Shown: positions 10,166 through 18,208, numbered from the stretch's first letter. The stretch: 64,000 nucleotides of DNA from Kribbella sandramycini (GCF_013131805.1 NZ_JABJRC010000001.1:930001-994000); one strand, 5' to 3'. Notes: a model not told the origin generated them from the sequence alone. Translations and numbers: made by a program.

Positions 10166-10892
10166 ACGTCGCCGACGCCCAGAAGTAGCCGACCAGCAGG
10201 ATGCCGACCAACCAGGCCAGCGCCGGGATCAGGTCGCCGGCCGCCGGTACGCCGTTCAGCAGGCCGCGCAGCGCCTCGATGATCGAGGTGAACGGCTGGT
10301 ACTCGGCGAACTGCTTGACGCCCGGGCCCATCTTGTCGGCCGGGACGATCGCGCTGCTGAAGAACGGCAGCATGATCAGCGGCACCGCGACCAGCCCGGC
10401 CGTCTCCGGCGTCTTCGCGACCAGCCCGAGCGCGACCGTGATCCAGCTGGTCGCGACGCTGAGCAGCAACACGATGCCGAGCACCGCGAGCCACTGCGCG
10501 AAACTCGCCGCCGGGTCGAACCCGAGCAGGAACGCGACTCCGATGATCGCGCCGACCGCGATCAGGTTGGTCAGCACACTGGCGATCACATGCCCGGTCA
10601 GGACGGCGTTCGGCGGCACGTCCATCACCTTGAACCGATTGATGATGCCCTTGGTCTTGTCGGCGTTCACGGCGAGCGACACCGAGCCGAGGCCGTAGCA
10701 GACGGCCAGCAGGAGCAGGCCGGGCGTCGCGTAGTCCACGTAGTCGACGCCGACGCTGAACGCGTCGCCGAGCATGTAGACGAACATCAGCATCACGACG
10801 ATCGGCATCAGCACCGCGTTGAAGACCGACATCGGGTTGCGGGCGATGTGCTTGAGGTTGCGGCGCAGCATCACGATCGAATGGGACTTCAT
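10149..10892 (-). CDS. ABC-2 type transporter permease (DrrB-like)
   Basis: A 247-residue integral membrane protein with about six hydrophobic segments. The N-terminus is cytosolic and basic (SIVMLRRNLKHIARNPMSV), followed by the ABC2_membrane signature region (VMDVPPNAVLTGHVIAS) and the late motif EYQPFTSIIEALRGLLNG, typical of daunorubicin-resistance DrrB permeases. It pairs with the ATPase encoded immediately upstream. The ATPase stop and permease start share ATGA, which indicates translational coupling. GGAGGT lies about 9 bases before the ATG, inside the ATPase gene. The exported substrate is unknown; lipophilic drug or lipid export is the family expectation. Confidence 0.92.
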   Translation of the reverse strand: MKSHSIVMLRRNLKHIARNPMSVFNAVLMPIVVMLMFVYMLGDAFSVGVDYVDYATPGLLLLAVCYGLGSVSLAVNADKTKGIINRFKVMDVPPNAVLTGHVIASVLTNLIAVGAIIGVAFLLGFDPAASFAQWLAVLGIVLLLSVATSWITVALGLVAKTPETAGLVAVPLIMLPFFSSAIVPADKMGPGVKQFAEYQPFTSIIEALRGLLNGVPAAGDLIPALAWLVGILLVGYFWASATFKKQA

Positions 10893-11821
10893 TTCGCGGT
10901 TACCTCCGTGGTGTGACCCGTCAGGGCCAGGAAGACGTCGTCGAGATCAGGGGTGTGGACGGAGAACTCCTCGGCGTCGAGCTCCCACTCGTCGAGCTTG
11001 TCGAGCAGCGCGCGGACCGAGTTGGTCCGGCCGTCGCAGGGGACGCGGACGACGAGCTCGCTCTCGTCCGCGGTCGCGCCGGCGAGAATGCGGACGGCGG
11101 TGTCGAGCTCATCGGCGCTGCCGAACCGGAAGCGGACGTGGGTGCCGGGGATGCGGCGCTTCAGCTCGTCCGGGGTGCCCTCGGCAACGATCCTGCCGCC
11201 GTCCAGGACGGCGACCCGGTGCGCGAGCTGGTCGGCCTCCTCCAGGTACTGCGTGGTCAGCAGGATCGTGACGCCCTCGGCGACCAGATCCCGGATGATC
11301 GTCCACATGGTCCGCCGGCTGCGCGGGTCCAGGCCGGTGGTCGGCTCGTCGAGGAAGATGATCTTCGGGCTGCCGACCAGCGTCATCGCGAGGTCGAGCT
11401 TGCGGCGCATGCCGCCGGAGTACGTCGAGGCCTGCCGGTCGGCCGCCTCGGTGAGCTCGAAGCGCTCCAGCAGCCCGGCGATCACCGCCGGGTCGGCGGC
11501 CGGGTTCAGGTCGACCATCAGCTGGAGGTTCTCCCGGCCGGTGAGCAGCTCGTCGACGGCCGCGAACTGCCCGGTGACCCCGATCGACTTCCGCACCGCC
11601 TTGGCGTCGGCCGTGACGTCGTACCCGGCCACCCGCACGGCACCGCCGTCCGCCTTGGTCAGCGTGGTGAGCACGTTCACGGTCGTGGTTTTGCCGGCGC
11701 CGTTCGGGCCGAGCAGCGCAAAGATGGTCCCCGCGGGCACGTCGAGGTCGATCCCGTCGAGTACGACCTTGTCCTGGTAAGCCTTCCGGAGCCCGGAGGC
11801 GGTAATCGCTGAACCTGTCAT
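10889..11821 (-). CDS. ABC transporter ATP-binding protein (DrrA-like)
   Basis: A 310-residue ATPase from the ATG at 11821; an upstream in-frame start at 11872 would add an uncharacteristic 17 residues. It has Walker A GPNGAGKTT, signature YSGGMRRKLDLAMTLVG, Walker B IIFLDEPTTGLD and the H-loop region LLTTQYLEEADQ. The C-terminal ~80 residues match the DrrA accessory domain seen in drug exporters (FSVHTPDLDDVFLALTGH). It energises the coupled permease. The 88-base divergent region to the VOC gene contains four CTGACA/TGTCAG elements that may be the operator. Confidence 0.94.
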   Translation of the reverse strand: MTGSAITASGLRKAYQDKVVLDGIDLDVPAGTIFALLGPNGAGKTTTVNVLTTLTKADGGAVRVAGYDVTADAKAVRKSIGVTGQFAAVDELLTGRENLQLMVDLNPAADPAVIAGLLERFELTEAADRQASTYSGGMRRKLDLAMTLVGSPKIIFLDEPTTGLDPRSRRTMWTIIRDLVAEGVTILLTTQYLEEADQLAHRVAVLDGGRIVAEGTPDELKRRIPGTHVRFRFGSADELDTAVRILAGATADESELVVRVPCDGRTNSVRALLDKLDEWELDAEEFSVHTPDLDDVFLALTGHTTEVTAK

Positions 11822-11843
11822 GCCCCCAAGGTGCGCGCTCCCC

Positions 11844-11892
11844 CTGACACCGCCCTGACACGCCCCGGCCACCCATGTCAGCTGCTGTCAGC
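11844..11892. promoter_or_regulatory. Cluster of four heptamer repeats between ABC exporter and VOC gene
   Basis: CTGACAC occurs at 11844-11850 and again at 11855-11861, exactly 11 bases apart. TGTCAGC, sharing the same six-base core inverted, occurs at 11876-11882 and 11886-11892, 10 bases apart. SARP regulators typically recognise heptamer direct repeats at about one helical turn, and a SARP gene lies next to this transporter. That this is its operator is inference. Confidence 0.5.
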
Positions 11893-11909
11893 CGGGGTAC
11901 CGTCGGCGG

Positions 11910-12290
11910 ATGGCATCCCGGATCAGCGAGCTCATCCTGCAGGCACGCGACCCGGAGGCACTCGCGGCGTTCTGGTGCGCAGTCCTGGACTTCGGCATCA
12001 TCGACCGCGAGGGACCCGATGTCGTGATCGGCCCGCCGGACGGCTTCGGCGGCCTGCAGCCGACCCTCATCCTCGCGCTGACCGAGTCACCGGACCCGGT
12101 GAACCTGCGGCTGCACCTCGACGTCAGCCCGGTCGACCGCACCCAGGAAGCCGAGCTCGGCCGCCTGCTCGCCCTCGGCGCCCGGCACGCCGACGTCGGC
12201 CAGACCGGCGCCGAGCCCTGGCACGTCCTCGCCGACCCGGAGGGCAACACCTTCTGCCTCCTCCGCGACCGCCTCGGCGGTCAGGGCTGA
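11910..12290 (+). CDS. VOC-superfamily (glyoxalase/bleomycin-resistance fold) protein
   Basis: A 126-residue single-domain protein beginning [20 protein letters not shown], the usual opening of actinobacterial glyoxalase-like proteins, and ending [15 protein letters not shown], where family metal or ligand residues (His, Glu) lie. Members include dioxygenases, antibiotic-sequestering proteins and many without known substrate. It is divergent from the ABC exporter and could share its control region. Its 3' end overlaps the convergent DUF2200 gene by 10 bases. Resistance is possible but not shown. Confidence 0.85.
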   Translation: MASRISELILQARDPEALAAFWCAVLDFGIIDREGPDVVIGPPDGFGGLQPTLILALTESPDPVNLRLHLDVSPVDRTQEAELGRLLALGARHADVGQTGAEPWHVLADPEGNTFCLLRDRLGGQG

Positions 12291-12634
12291 CGCAGGATCT
12301 TCACCATCGCCTTCCCCCGCGCCAACTCGTCGACCAGCTTGTCCATGTACCGGATCTCGCGCATCAACGGCTCCTCGATGTTCTCCACCCGGATCCCGCA
12401 GATGACCCCCGTCACCAGCACCCGATCCGGATTCGGCCGCGGCGCCTCGGTGATGAATGTCTCCAGGTCGACCTCCTTGGCAAGCTGCGCCTCCAGCCCC
12501 TCCTGGCTGTACCCGAGCAGCCACCGCAACACCTCGTCGACCTCGGCCTTGGTCCGCCCCTTCTTCTCCACCTTCTGCAGATACAGCGGATAGATACTCG
12601 CGAAGCTGATCCCGTAGACCCGGTGTTTCGCCAT
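12281..12634 (-). CDS. DUF2200 family protein
   Basis: A 117-residue protein that matches DUF2200 over its full length: the opening [19 protein letters not shown], the central [20 protein letters not shown] and the late [20 protein letters not shown]. The function of this family is not established. It is small, acidic/basic mixed, soluble and lacks a signal peptide. The ATG lies in CCATGG, so a possible ATG for the divergent phosphotransferase would share the same bases; I favour a later start for that gene. Confidence 0.9.
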   Translation of the reverse strand: MAKHRVYGISFASIYPLYLQKVEKKGRTKAEVDEVLRWLLGYSQEGLEAQLAKEVDLETFITEAPRPNPDRVLVTGVICGIRVENIEEPLMREIRYMDKLVDELARGKAMVKILRQP

Positions 12635-12683
12635 GGCTCATTATTGCGGTGACGGGTGGTTGTGGGGTTGGGAGACTGGGTGG

Positions 12684-13427
12684 GTGGATGAGGTTTCGGT
12701 GGTGGTGGCGCACAGTGAGCGGGTGACTTTGCGGGTGGGGGACGTGTTCTTGAAGGTGGATGGGGATGGGGCGCGGCTGGAGGTTGAGGCTGCGGTGATG
12801 GGGTTGGCGCCGGTGCCTACGCCGGAGGTGTTGTGGCGGCAGCCTTCGGTGTTGGCGATCGGGGCGGTGCCGGGGCGGGCGCTCGGGGTGCTCGGGGAGC
12901 CGTCGTGGGCCTCGGCTCAGGCTTGGGCTGCGGCGGGGGCGGCCGTGCGGGAGTTGCATGAGGCGCCACTGCCGCCGTGGACGGGGCGGAGTGATGCGGA
13001 GATCGCGGCCGAGCTGGAGGGCGAGTGTGAGTGGTTGATCGCGAACGACGTACTGCCTGCGGAGCTGGTACGGCGTAATCAGGAGCTCGCGTCGGGGGTG
13101 TTCCGGCCGTGGACGCCGGCGTTCATTCACGGCGATCTGCAGATCACGCACATCTTCGTGGACGGCGACGAGGTCACCGGCATCATCGACTGGTCCGAGG
13201 GCCGCCAGGGCGACCCGATGTTCGACCTCGCCGTCCTCACCCTCGGCCACGCCGAACGCCTCCCCGACCTCCTCGCGGGCTACGGCCACGACGTCGACCA
13301 CGACGCCATCCGCGCCTGGTGGTCCCTCCGCAGCCTCACCGCCGCCCGCTGGCTGATCGAGCACGGCTTCAACCCCAACGACCCCGGCTGCGAGTTCGAC
13401 GTCCTCCGCGGCAAACTCTCCGCGTGA
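12684..13427 (+). CDS. Aminoglycoside-phosphotransferase-family kinase
   Basis: A 247-residue APH-fold kinase. The Brenner-type catalytic motif is FIHGDLQITHIF and the metal-binding motif is IIDWSEGRQGDPMFDLA, both with intact Asp. I placed the start at the GTG at 12684 (MDEVSVVV...), preceded by GGGAGACTGGG, rather than the ATG at 12633 that overlaps the divergent DUF2200 start. The substrate is unknown; many family members phosphorylate small molecules other than aminoglycosides. Codon usage changes sharply within the gene, from G-ending codons before about 13130 to C-ending ones after it. It shares GTGA with the next ORF. Confidence 0.87.
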   Translation: MDEVSVVVAHSERVTLRVGDVFLKVDGDGARLEVEAAVMGLAPVPTPEVLWRQPSVLAIGAVPGRALGVLGEPSWASAQAWAAAGAAVRELHEAPLPPWTGRSDAEIAAELEGECEWLIANDVLPAELVRRNQELASGVFRPWTPAFIHGDLQITHIFVDGDEVTGIIDWSEGRQGDPMFDLAVLTLGHAERLPDLLAGYGHDVDHDAIRAWWSLRSLTAARWLIEHGFNPNDPGCEFDVLRGKLSA

Positions 13428-13942
13428 TCTTCCTGAACGGCAGCTACGGCGTAGGCAAGTCGTCCACCCTCGACCACCTGGGCGACCTCCTCGCCGCCGC
13501 CGGCCGCCCCTTCAGCCTGATGGACGTCGACTGGTTCCACCGCTCCTGGCCGCCCGCCGATCCGGACAACGCCCAGATCGAAGCCGACAATCTCGCCGCG
13601 GTCTGGAAGAACTACCAGTCGGCGGGCCCACGGCAGCTGGTCATCTGCGGCGTGATCTCGACCCCGGCGGCCAAAGCCCGCTACGAGACCGCCCTCGGCG
13701 GCCCGCTCCGCCTGGTCCGTCTCACCGCCGCCCCTGCGAAGACCGAGCGCCGCCTGCGCGGCCGCTACTCCGCGAGCCAATCGCAAGCCCTGCAATGGCA
13801 TCTGGAACGGTACGCCGAGCTGGCGGCCCGCCTCGCGGCCGCGGACCTGGACGAACTGGTGATCGACACCAGTCGGCTCCGGCCGCATGAAGTTGCCGAA
13901 CGCATCGGTCGGCACTTTGGCGTCGCCAAGGACATGACGTAG
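13424..13942 (+). CDS. P-loop NTPase, small-molecule kinase-like
   Basis: A 172-residue protein starting at the GTG that overlaps the phosphotransferase stop (GTGA), so the two are probably co-translated. The Walker A GSYGVGKSS is at the N-terminus. Later features (MDVDWFHRSW, RLRGRYSASQ) fit shikimate/adenylate-kinase-like enzymes with an Arg-rich lid. No membrane segment is seen. The gene is C-rich at third positions like the end of its neighbour. The substrate is unknown. Longer in-frame starts further upstream lie inside the phosphotransferase gene and are not credible. Confidence 0.8.
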   Translation: MIFLNGSYGVGKSSTLDHLGDLLAAAGRPFSLMDVDWFHRSWPPADPDNAQIEADNLAAVWKNYQSAGPRQLVICGVISTPAAKARYETALGGPLRLVRLTAAPAKTERRLRGRYSASQSQALQWHLERYAELAARLAAADLDELVIDTSRLRPHEVAERIGRHFGVAKDMT

Positions 13943-14002
13943 ATGGGTACGTATAGCGGCGTTTACGCCTGAGGTCGGCGCAGCGCGGTGCCGATTGACC
14001 GA

Positions 14003-14665
14003 CTACCTCCTGTCGTTCGCGTCGCCGTACTCGTCGTGATGGCGGAGCCAGGCCATAGTCGGGGTTTGCGGGCGGCCGGGCGGCGTGTCTTCCCACTCCT
14101 CCTGCCGGCCGAGGGGCGTGAGATCGAGCAGGTTGAAGTCGGGGCGGAGGCGGTCGACGCCGCGGGCTTGGGTGCTGTAGGTGCGGTAGGTGTGGTCGGC
14201 GTCGCGGAGGAAGACGCTCAGGCCGAAGCCACTGTTGAAACCGCAGTCGGCGGCGAACGTCGTCCCGCGCGAGGAGTAGAACGGCATCGTCCAGCCCATC
14301 CGCCGCCGCCAGCCGAACAGCTGCTCGGCGGGCATGTCCGAGACGACGACGAACGTCGTGTCCCGCGCGTTCAGATGCGCCAGATGGCCGATGTTGTCGA
14401 CGAAACTCGAGCATCCGTTGCAGTACCCATCCGAGCCGAGGTCCATCATCTGGTAGACGATCAGCTGCCGCCGTCCCTCGAACAGCTCCCCCAGCCCCGC
14501 CGTCCCCTCCACGCCCTCGAACGCGTACTCGCCGAACCGGACCATCGGCAACCGCCGCCGCTCCGCCGCCAGCTCATCGAACGCCCGCGTCAGCGCCTTC
14601 TCCTTCACCAGCAACGCTTCCCGCCCCCGCTGCCACTCCTCCGCACTGACCACCTCAGGCAACAT
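14003..14665 (-). CDS. DUF899 family (thioredoxin-like) protein
   Basis: A 220-residue protein from the ATG at 14665 (MLPEVVSAEEW). It has the DUF899 hallmarks: an N-terminal REALLVKEKALTRAFDELAA helix, LIVYQMM, the CNGCSSFVDN Cys pair in place of a thioredoxin CXXC, and DVTF-like TTFVVVSDMPAEQL. A thioredoxin-like fold and a redox role are predicted from the family, but no substrate is known. It is divergent from the kinase at 14768 across about 100 bases and convergent with the P-loop protein. Confidence 0.87.
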   Translation of the reverse strand: MLPEVVSAEEWQRGREALLVKEKALTRAFDELAAERRRLPMVRFGEYAFEGVEGTAGLGELFEGRRQLIVYQMMDLGSDGYCNGCSSFVDNIGHLAHLNARDTTFVVVSDMPAEQLFGWRRRMGWTMPFYSSRGTTFAADCGFNSGFGLSVFLRDADHTYRTYSTQARGVDRLRPDFNLLDLTPLGRQEEWEDTPPGRPQTPTMAWLRHHDEYGDANDRR

Positions 14666-14767
14666 CCAAACCACTCCCGGTCCACGATCGGCCACGTCAG
14701 CCGCCCGGTGCCCACCCCGCCGTACGCTCAGCACCGGAAGCCTCCCAGACCGAAGGGCCCGACCTGC

Positions 14768-15310
14768 ATGTTCCTCCTCCAGATGTCCGGGCTCCCCGGC
14801 GCCGGCAAATCCACCATCGCCCGCCACGTCGCCACCACCCACCGAGCCATCGTCGTCGACTACGACATCCTCAAATCCACCCTCCTGGACACCGGCTTCG
14901 ACTTCCCCGCCAGCACCAGAGCGGCGTACGCCCTCATGTACGCCGAAGCCCGCCACCTACTCACACAAGGCCACCCCGTCGTCATGGACAGCCCTTGCTT
15001 CTGGCCCCAGATCCTCACCACCGGCCAACAGATCGCGGCAACCCACAACGTGCCCTACAAATACATCGAGTGCCACCTGACAGACCTCGACCTCCCGGAC
15101 GAACGCCTCCGCACCCGCCCAACCCTCAGAAGCCAACGCCCATCACTAACCCAAGCCCCCGCAGACGCCCCCAACCCCCCAACAGACCCACAAACCTTCA
15201 TCCGCACCTCGACCAACCAAACCCAACGCCCCACCAACCCCCTCCACCTAAACACCCGCCACCCCCTACCGCACCTACTCCCCCAAGTAGACGCCTACCT
15301 GAAACCCTGA
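14768..15310 (+). CDS. AAA-family ATPase / zeta-toxin-like small kinase
   Basis: A 180-residue P-loop protein with Walker A SGLPGAGKSTIARHVA at the very N-terminus and VVDYDILKSTLLD, VVMDSPCFW downstream, as in actinobacterial AAA/chloramphenicol-phosphotransferase-like kinases. The C-terminal third is Pro/Asn/Thr-rich and may be flexible. The DNA here is strikingly C-rich on the plus strand. A frame open upstream to 13988 is non-coding shadow over DUF899. No antitoxin-like partner is adjacent, so the toxin reading is unsupported. Confidence 0.78.
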   Translation: MFLLQMSGLPGAGKSTIARHVATTHRAIVVDYDILKSTLLDTGFDFPASTRAAYALMYAEARHLLTQGHPVVMDSPCFWPQILTTGQQIAATHNVPYKYIECHLTDLDLPDERLRTRPTLRSQRPSLTQAPADAPNPPTDPQTFIRTSTNQTQRPTNPLHLNTRHPLPHLLPQVDAYLKP

Positions 15311-15333
15311 CCACACTCCCCCAAGGACGACCC

Positions 15334-15667
15334 ATGCCCACCCGCCGAGAGATCGTCTGCATCTGCGGATCCACCCGCTTCACCAACGAAATCCAAGCCG
15401 CCGCCCGCGCCCTAACCCTCTCCGGCGCCATAGTCCTGACCCCCAGCACCTTCCCCCACCCCCTGACCCCCACCCAGAAAAGCCACCCTGAGCGCCCTCC
15501 ACCTCCACAAGATCGACCTCGCCGACACCGTCCTCGTGGTCAACCCCAACGCCTACCTAGGCGACTCCACCCGCACCGAAATCGCCCACGCCCAATCCAC
15601 CAACAAACCAATCACCTACACCCACCCCACCTCTCCCCCAGAGCCCGCAGCCCAGCCTCCCGAGTAG
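15334..15667 (+). pseudogene. Nucleoside 2-deoxyribosyltransferase-like gene with a one-base frameshift
   Basis: The ATG at 15334, after AAGGACG, opens a frame with VCICGSTRFTNEIQAAARAL, the N-terminus of small nucleoside-deoxyribosyltransferase-like proteins. At GAAAAG (15477-15482) the frame runs off into Arg/Pro-rich nonsense. Dropping one A restores KATLSALHLHKIDLADTV, then VVNPNAYLGDSTRTEIAHA, and a TAG at 15665-15667, which is the expected C-terminal half for a total near 110 residues. It is therefore a single +1 shift in an A run. It may be a real pseudogene, a sequencing slip or a recoding site; I cannot separate these here. Confidence 0.8.
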
Positions 15668-15680
15668 CCTCCCGGAACAT

Positions 15681-15714
15681 GCAAAAGCCGGTTCCCCTGA
15701 TGGAGAACCGGCTT
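15681..15714 (-). terminator. Rho-independent terminator of tRNA-Ala
   Basis: A perfect 10-base-pair stem, AAGCCGGTTC at 15685-15694 with its complement at 15705-15714, and a 10-base loop. Read on the minus strand it is followed by TTTTGC. It lies 12 bases past the tRNA 3' end. Confidence 0.85.
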
Positions 15715-15725
15715 CTGACCTGCGG

Positions 15726-15798
15726 TGGAGCTTAGGGGATTCGAACCCCTGACCTCTTCCATGCCATGGAAGCGCGCTACCAACTGCGCCAAAGCCCC
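15726..15798 (-). tRNA. tRNA-Ala (anticodon GGC)
   Basis: Read on the minus strand, 73 bases fold as a full cloverleaf: acceptor GGGGCTT/AAGCTCC, D stem GCGC/GCGC, anticodon stem CTTCC/GGAAG with loop ATGGCAT, T stem AGGGG/CCCCT with loop TTCGAAT, discriminator A. The anticodon GGC reads GCC/GCU alanine codons. CCA is not encoded (CCG follows). A TAAACT at 15821-15826 about 20 bases upstream could be the -10 box. A strong terminator follows. Confidence 0.97.
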
Positions 15799-16312
15799 GC
15801 GTTGTCCTTGCGACTCCGGAAGTTTAGCTGATGTGGGGTGGAGAAGAAAAATCGAGAGGGGGGTGGCGGGTGGGTGAGGTAGATGACACGACTGGCGGGG
15901 GTGTCGGGCTTGCGTTGGATGGGTTGCAGGGCGGGCTTCTCGACAACCTTGGGTTGAGAGCGGCGTGCGACGGTTTGCACGGTCAGCTGGCCGGCTGTCA
16001 CCGAGTTGGTGAGTGGCTGGCATCCGCTCGCGGCAGCAAATCCACCCCACCGCGGCCGGTGGGGTGACCGAGCCCGCGCCCACTCCCCCGTCTCCGGCTC
16101 GTTCCGCCGCCGCGATTCAACCGCAACCACAGCTCGGGGCGCGGCGAAGCCGCCAATAGGCAGTCACCGCGAAGCGGTGTCCTTTGAGCTATCCCTCAAC
16201 CCGCTTTGTCCGCCGTGGCGGGTCGGCGGAAACCACAGCCCGCGGCCGCGGCGGAGCCGCTGGAAGGCAGTCGCCGCGGAGCGGTGTCCTTTGGGCGCGG
16301 AGTGGTGTTCGT
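15799..16312. other. 514-base intergenic region with hairpin repeats
   Basis: No credible gene is seen; short ORFs here lack family features and ribosome sites. It contains a hairpin at 16043-16066 (10-base stem CACCCCACCG with its complement, four-base loop), possibly ending transcription of the phosphatase operon, and the paired repeats at 16125-16295 described separately. Confidence 0.7.
16125..16295. repeat. Two diverged copies of a ~65-base hairpin-containing direct repeat
   Basis: Copy 1 is 16125-16189 and copy 2 is 16230-16295. Both begin AACCACAGC, contain a GCGGCGAAGCCGC or GCGGCGGAGCCGC hairpin, then GGCAGTC, then a second hairpin (CACCGCGAAGCGGTG or CGCCGCGGAGCGGTG), and end GTGTCCTTTG. 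Most differences are single substitutions. The layout resembles REP/BIME-type intergenic elements. Confidence 0.7.
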
Positions 16313-16960
16313 TCAGGGCTGGGGGTCGTCGGACATTACTGGTTCGGGGAGGGAGCCGGCGTTCCATTCTTCGATGCGCCAGCCGGGGGTGCGGTTGGGG
16401 AGTAGGGAGACCCAGTTGCAGTTGGAGAGGCCGCCGAAGGAGGGCCAGTGGGGGGCGGGGATGCCGAGGAAGGTGCAGATGCCTACGCGGGCGGCCATGC
16501 CGTGGGTGGCTATGACGATGGTGTCTTCGGGGGCGCCTTGGGTGGAGATGTGGGTCAGGGCGGCGGCGAAGCGGGTGGCTACTTCTTCGGTGGTTTCGCC
16601 GGCGGTGCCGCGGCGCTGGGGTTGGCCGGATTTCACTCGGGCGGCGGCTTCGGGGTGCTGGGCGGCCAGTTCGGCTTGGGTGAGGCCGGCCCAGTCGTCG
16701 ACGTCGATCTCGCGGAGGGCTTTGTCGTACTCGATGGTGAGGCCGGTCAGGACGGCGAGTTCGCCGGCGGTGGCGGCGGCGCGCTGGAGGTCGCTGGAGA
16801 AGAGGCGGGTGGGGGCCAGGGCGGCGAGGCGGGACGCCGCGGCGCGGGCCTGGGCGATGCCTACCTCGTCGAGGGGGATGTCGGCCTGGCCCTGGATCTT
16901 GTCCTGAAGGTTCCAGGCCGTCCGGCCGTGGCGCCAGATGATCAGCCGGCCAGCGCTCAT
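16313..16960 (-). CDS. Histidine phosphatase family protein (phosphoglycerate-mutase-like)
   Basis: A 215-residue protein with the catalytic RHG motif at the N-terminus (IIWRHGRTAWN) and the second histidine in VIATHGMAARVG. The lid motif REIDVDDWAGLTQAE is typical of small-molecule phosphatases in this superfamily. The start ATG overlaps the rsfS stop as ATGA, so it is coupled to nadD-rsfS, an arrangement common in actinobacteria. The substrate is unknown; glycerate-phosphate mutase activity is unlikely from the lid motif alone. Confidence 0.92.
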   Translation of the reverse strand: MSAGRLIIWRHGRTAWNLQDKIQGQADIPLDEVGIAQARAAASRLAALAPTRLFSSDLQRAAATAGELAVLTGLTIEYDKALREIDVDDWAGLTQAELAAQHPEAAARVKSGQPQRRGTAGETTEEVATRFAAALTHISTQGAPEDTIVIATHGMAARVGICTFLGIPAPHWPSFGGLSNCNWVSLLPNRTPGWRIEEWNAGSLPEPVMSDDPQP

Positions 16961-17352
16961 TCGGCGGAACCAGCGGCCGGGGACTCCGGGCCGGCCGAGG
17001 GCAGCTTGATCGTCGGGCAGTCGCGCCAGAGGCGTTCGAGGGAGTAGAAGTTGCGCTCCTCGTCGTGCTGCACGTGGATGACGATCTCGAGGTAGTCGAG
17101 CAGCACCCAGCGGCCCTCGCGGGCGCCTTCGCGACGGACCGGCTTGGCGTCGAAGTCGACGCGGAGCTTCTCCTCGACGGCGTCGACGATGGCGCGCACC
17201 TGGCGGTCGTTGGAGGCGGACGCGACCAGGAAGGCGTCGGTGATGGCGAGCTGCTCGGAGACGTCGAAGGCGAGGACGTTCTCGGCCTTCTTGTCGTGCG
17301 CCGCCTCGGCGGCCGCGGTGAGCAGCTCGATGGCGCGTTCACTGGCAGGCAT
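16957..17352 (-). CDS. rsfS: Ribosome silencing factor RsfS
   Basis: A 131-residue Iojap/RsfS protein. The central region (VLAFDVSEQLAITDAFLVAS, SNDRQVRAIVDAVEEKLR, EGRWVLLDYLEIVIHV) covers the whole family core. It binds ribosomal protein L14 and blocks subunit joining during starvation. The true start is the ATG at 17352 (MPASERAIELL); the longer frame to 17460 reads into nadD. It lies 8 bases after nadD and overlaps the phosphatase gene by four bases, placing it in a three-gene operon. Confidence 0.95.
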   Translation of the reverse strand: MPASERAIELLTAAAEAAHDKKAENVLAFDVSEQLAITDAFLVASASNDRQVRAIVDAVEEKLRVDFDAKPVRREGAREGRWVLLDYLEIVIHVQHDEERNFYSLERLWRDCPTIKLPSAGPESPAAGSAE

Positions 17353-17360
17353 AAACAGTC

Positions 17361-17972
17361 CTAACGGTTGGTGTAGAGCTCGCGCTTGGCGATGTACTGG
17401 ACGATGCCGTCCGGGACGAGGTACCAGGTCGGGTTGCCCTTGGCGACCCGGGCGCGGCACTCGGTCGACGAGATCGCCAGCGCCGGTACTTCGAGGAGCG
17501 TGATCCGGTCCATCGGCAGTTTGTCCAGGGGGAGCTCCTGGCTCTCCGTCCCCGGCCGGGTACAGCCGACGAACTGGGCCAGTTTGAACATCTCGTCGAC
17601 GTCGCGCCAGGTCAGGATCTGGGCCAGCGCGTCGGCGCCGGTGATGAAGAACAGCTCGGCATCCGGGTAGAGCGCCGAGAGATCGCGCAGGGTGTCGATC
17701 GTGTACGTCGGACCCGGCCGGTCGATATCCACCCGGCTGACCGAGAACCGCGGGTTCGAGGCGGTCGCGATGACCGTCATCAGGTACCGATCCTCGGCGG
17801 CGGAGACCTCACGGTCGGACTTCTGCCACGGCTGGCCGGTCGGGACGAAGATCACCTCGTCCAGATCGAAGTACGCCTGGACTTCGCTGGCCGCCACCAG
17901 GTGGCCGTGGTGGATCGGGTCGAACGTCCCACCCATCACGCCCAGCCGGCGCACCCGCTCGACGGCAGCCAT
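17361..17972 (-). CDS. nadD: Nicotinate-nucleotide adenylyltransferase
   Basis: A 203-residue enzyme that joins nicotinate mononucleotide and ATP to give deamido-NAD in NAD synthesis. The nucleotidyltransferase motif [12 protein letters not shown] lies near residue 14, and the C-terminal ISST motif is present ([12 protein letters not shown]). Length and motif spacing are normal for NadD. It is followed by rsfS after 8 bases, and preceded by a tiny membrane-protein gene whose stop lies one base upstream of its ATG. Confidence 0.97.
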   Translation of the reverse strand: MAAVERVRRLGVMGGTFDPIHHGHLVAASEVQAYFDLDEVIFVPTGQPWQKSDREVSAAEDRYLMTVIATASNPRFSVSRVDIDRPGPTYTIDTLRDLSALYPDAELFFITGADALAQILTWRDVDEMFKLAQFVGCTRPGTESQELPLDKLPMDRITLLEVPALAISSTECRARVAKGNPTWYLVPDGIVQYIAKRELYTNR

Positions 17973-17973
17973 G

Positions 17974-18129
17974 TCAGCTGTGCGGCCGGCCCTTGCCCAT
18001 GATCACCGTGACGAGCAGCAGCAGGAGCAGGACGACCATGGTGAACCCGCCGTACCACCACGGCGAGATGTGGGCGGCCTCGGCGGCCTCCTCGAGGGCC
18101 GCGAGCTGCGGCACGACAAGCTTGAGCAT
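17974..18129 (-). CDS. Small single-pass membrane protein
   Basis: A 51-residue ORF running from the ATG at 18129 to the TGA at 17974. It starts [14 protein letters not shown], has an amphipathic Ala/Glu stretch, then a clear membrane helix ([17 protein letters not shown]) and a short basic tail. It ends one base before the nadD ATG, so it is probably co-translated. Similar tiny membrane genes occur upstream of nadD in related actinobacteria, as I recall. The ribosome site is weak. No function is known. Confidence 0.75.
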   Translation of the reverse strand: MLKLVVPQLAALEEAAEAAHISPWWYGGFTMVVLLLLLLVTVIMGKGRPHS

Positions 18130-18208
18130 GGAACAGAGCCTATCTCGTACCCACCGACAAGAACGCGACCGGTGGCACCTGGGCCATCCGGTCGCGCGGG
18201 AGGTGGGG

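Noticed and set aside
13988..14767. An N-terminal extension of the kinase at 14768
   Set aside because: The upstream frame is antisense to DUF899 and has no credible start or protein-like composition.
14768..15310. A zeta-type toxin-antitoxin system
   Set aside because: Only a P-loop kinase is seen; no antitoxin-like gene is adjacent, and the flanking genes are unrelated.
15831..16067. A 78-codon plus-strand ORF after the tRNA
   Set aside because: No ribosome site, no recognisable domain, and it overlaps the hairpin-rich intergenic region.
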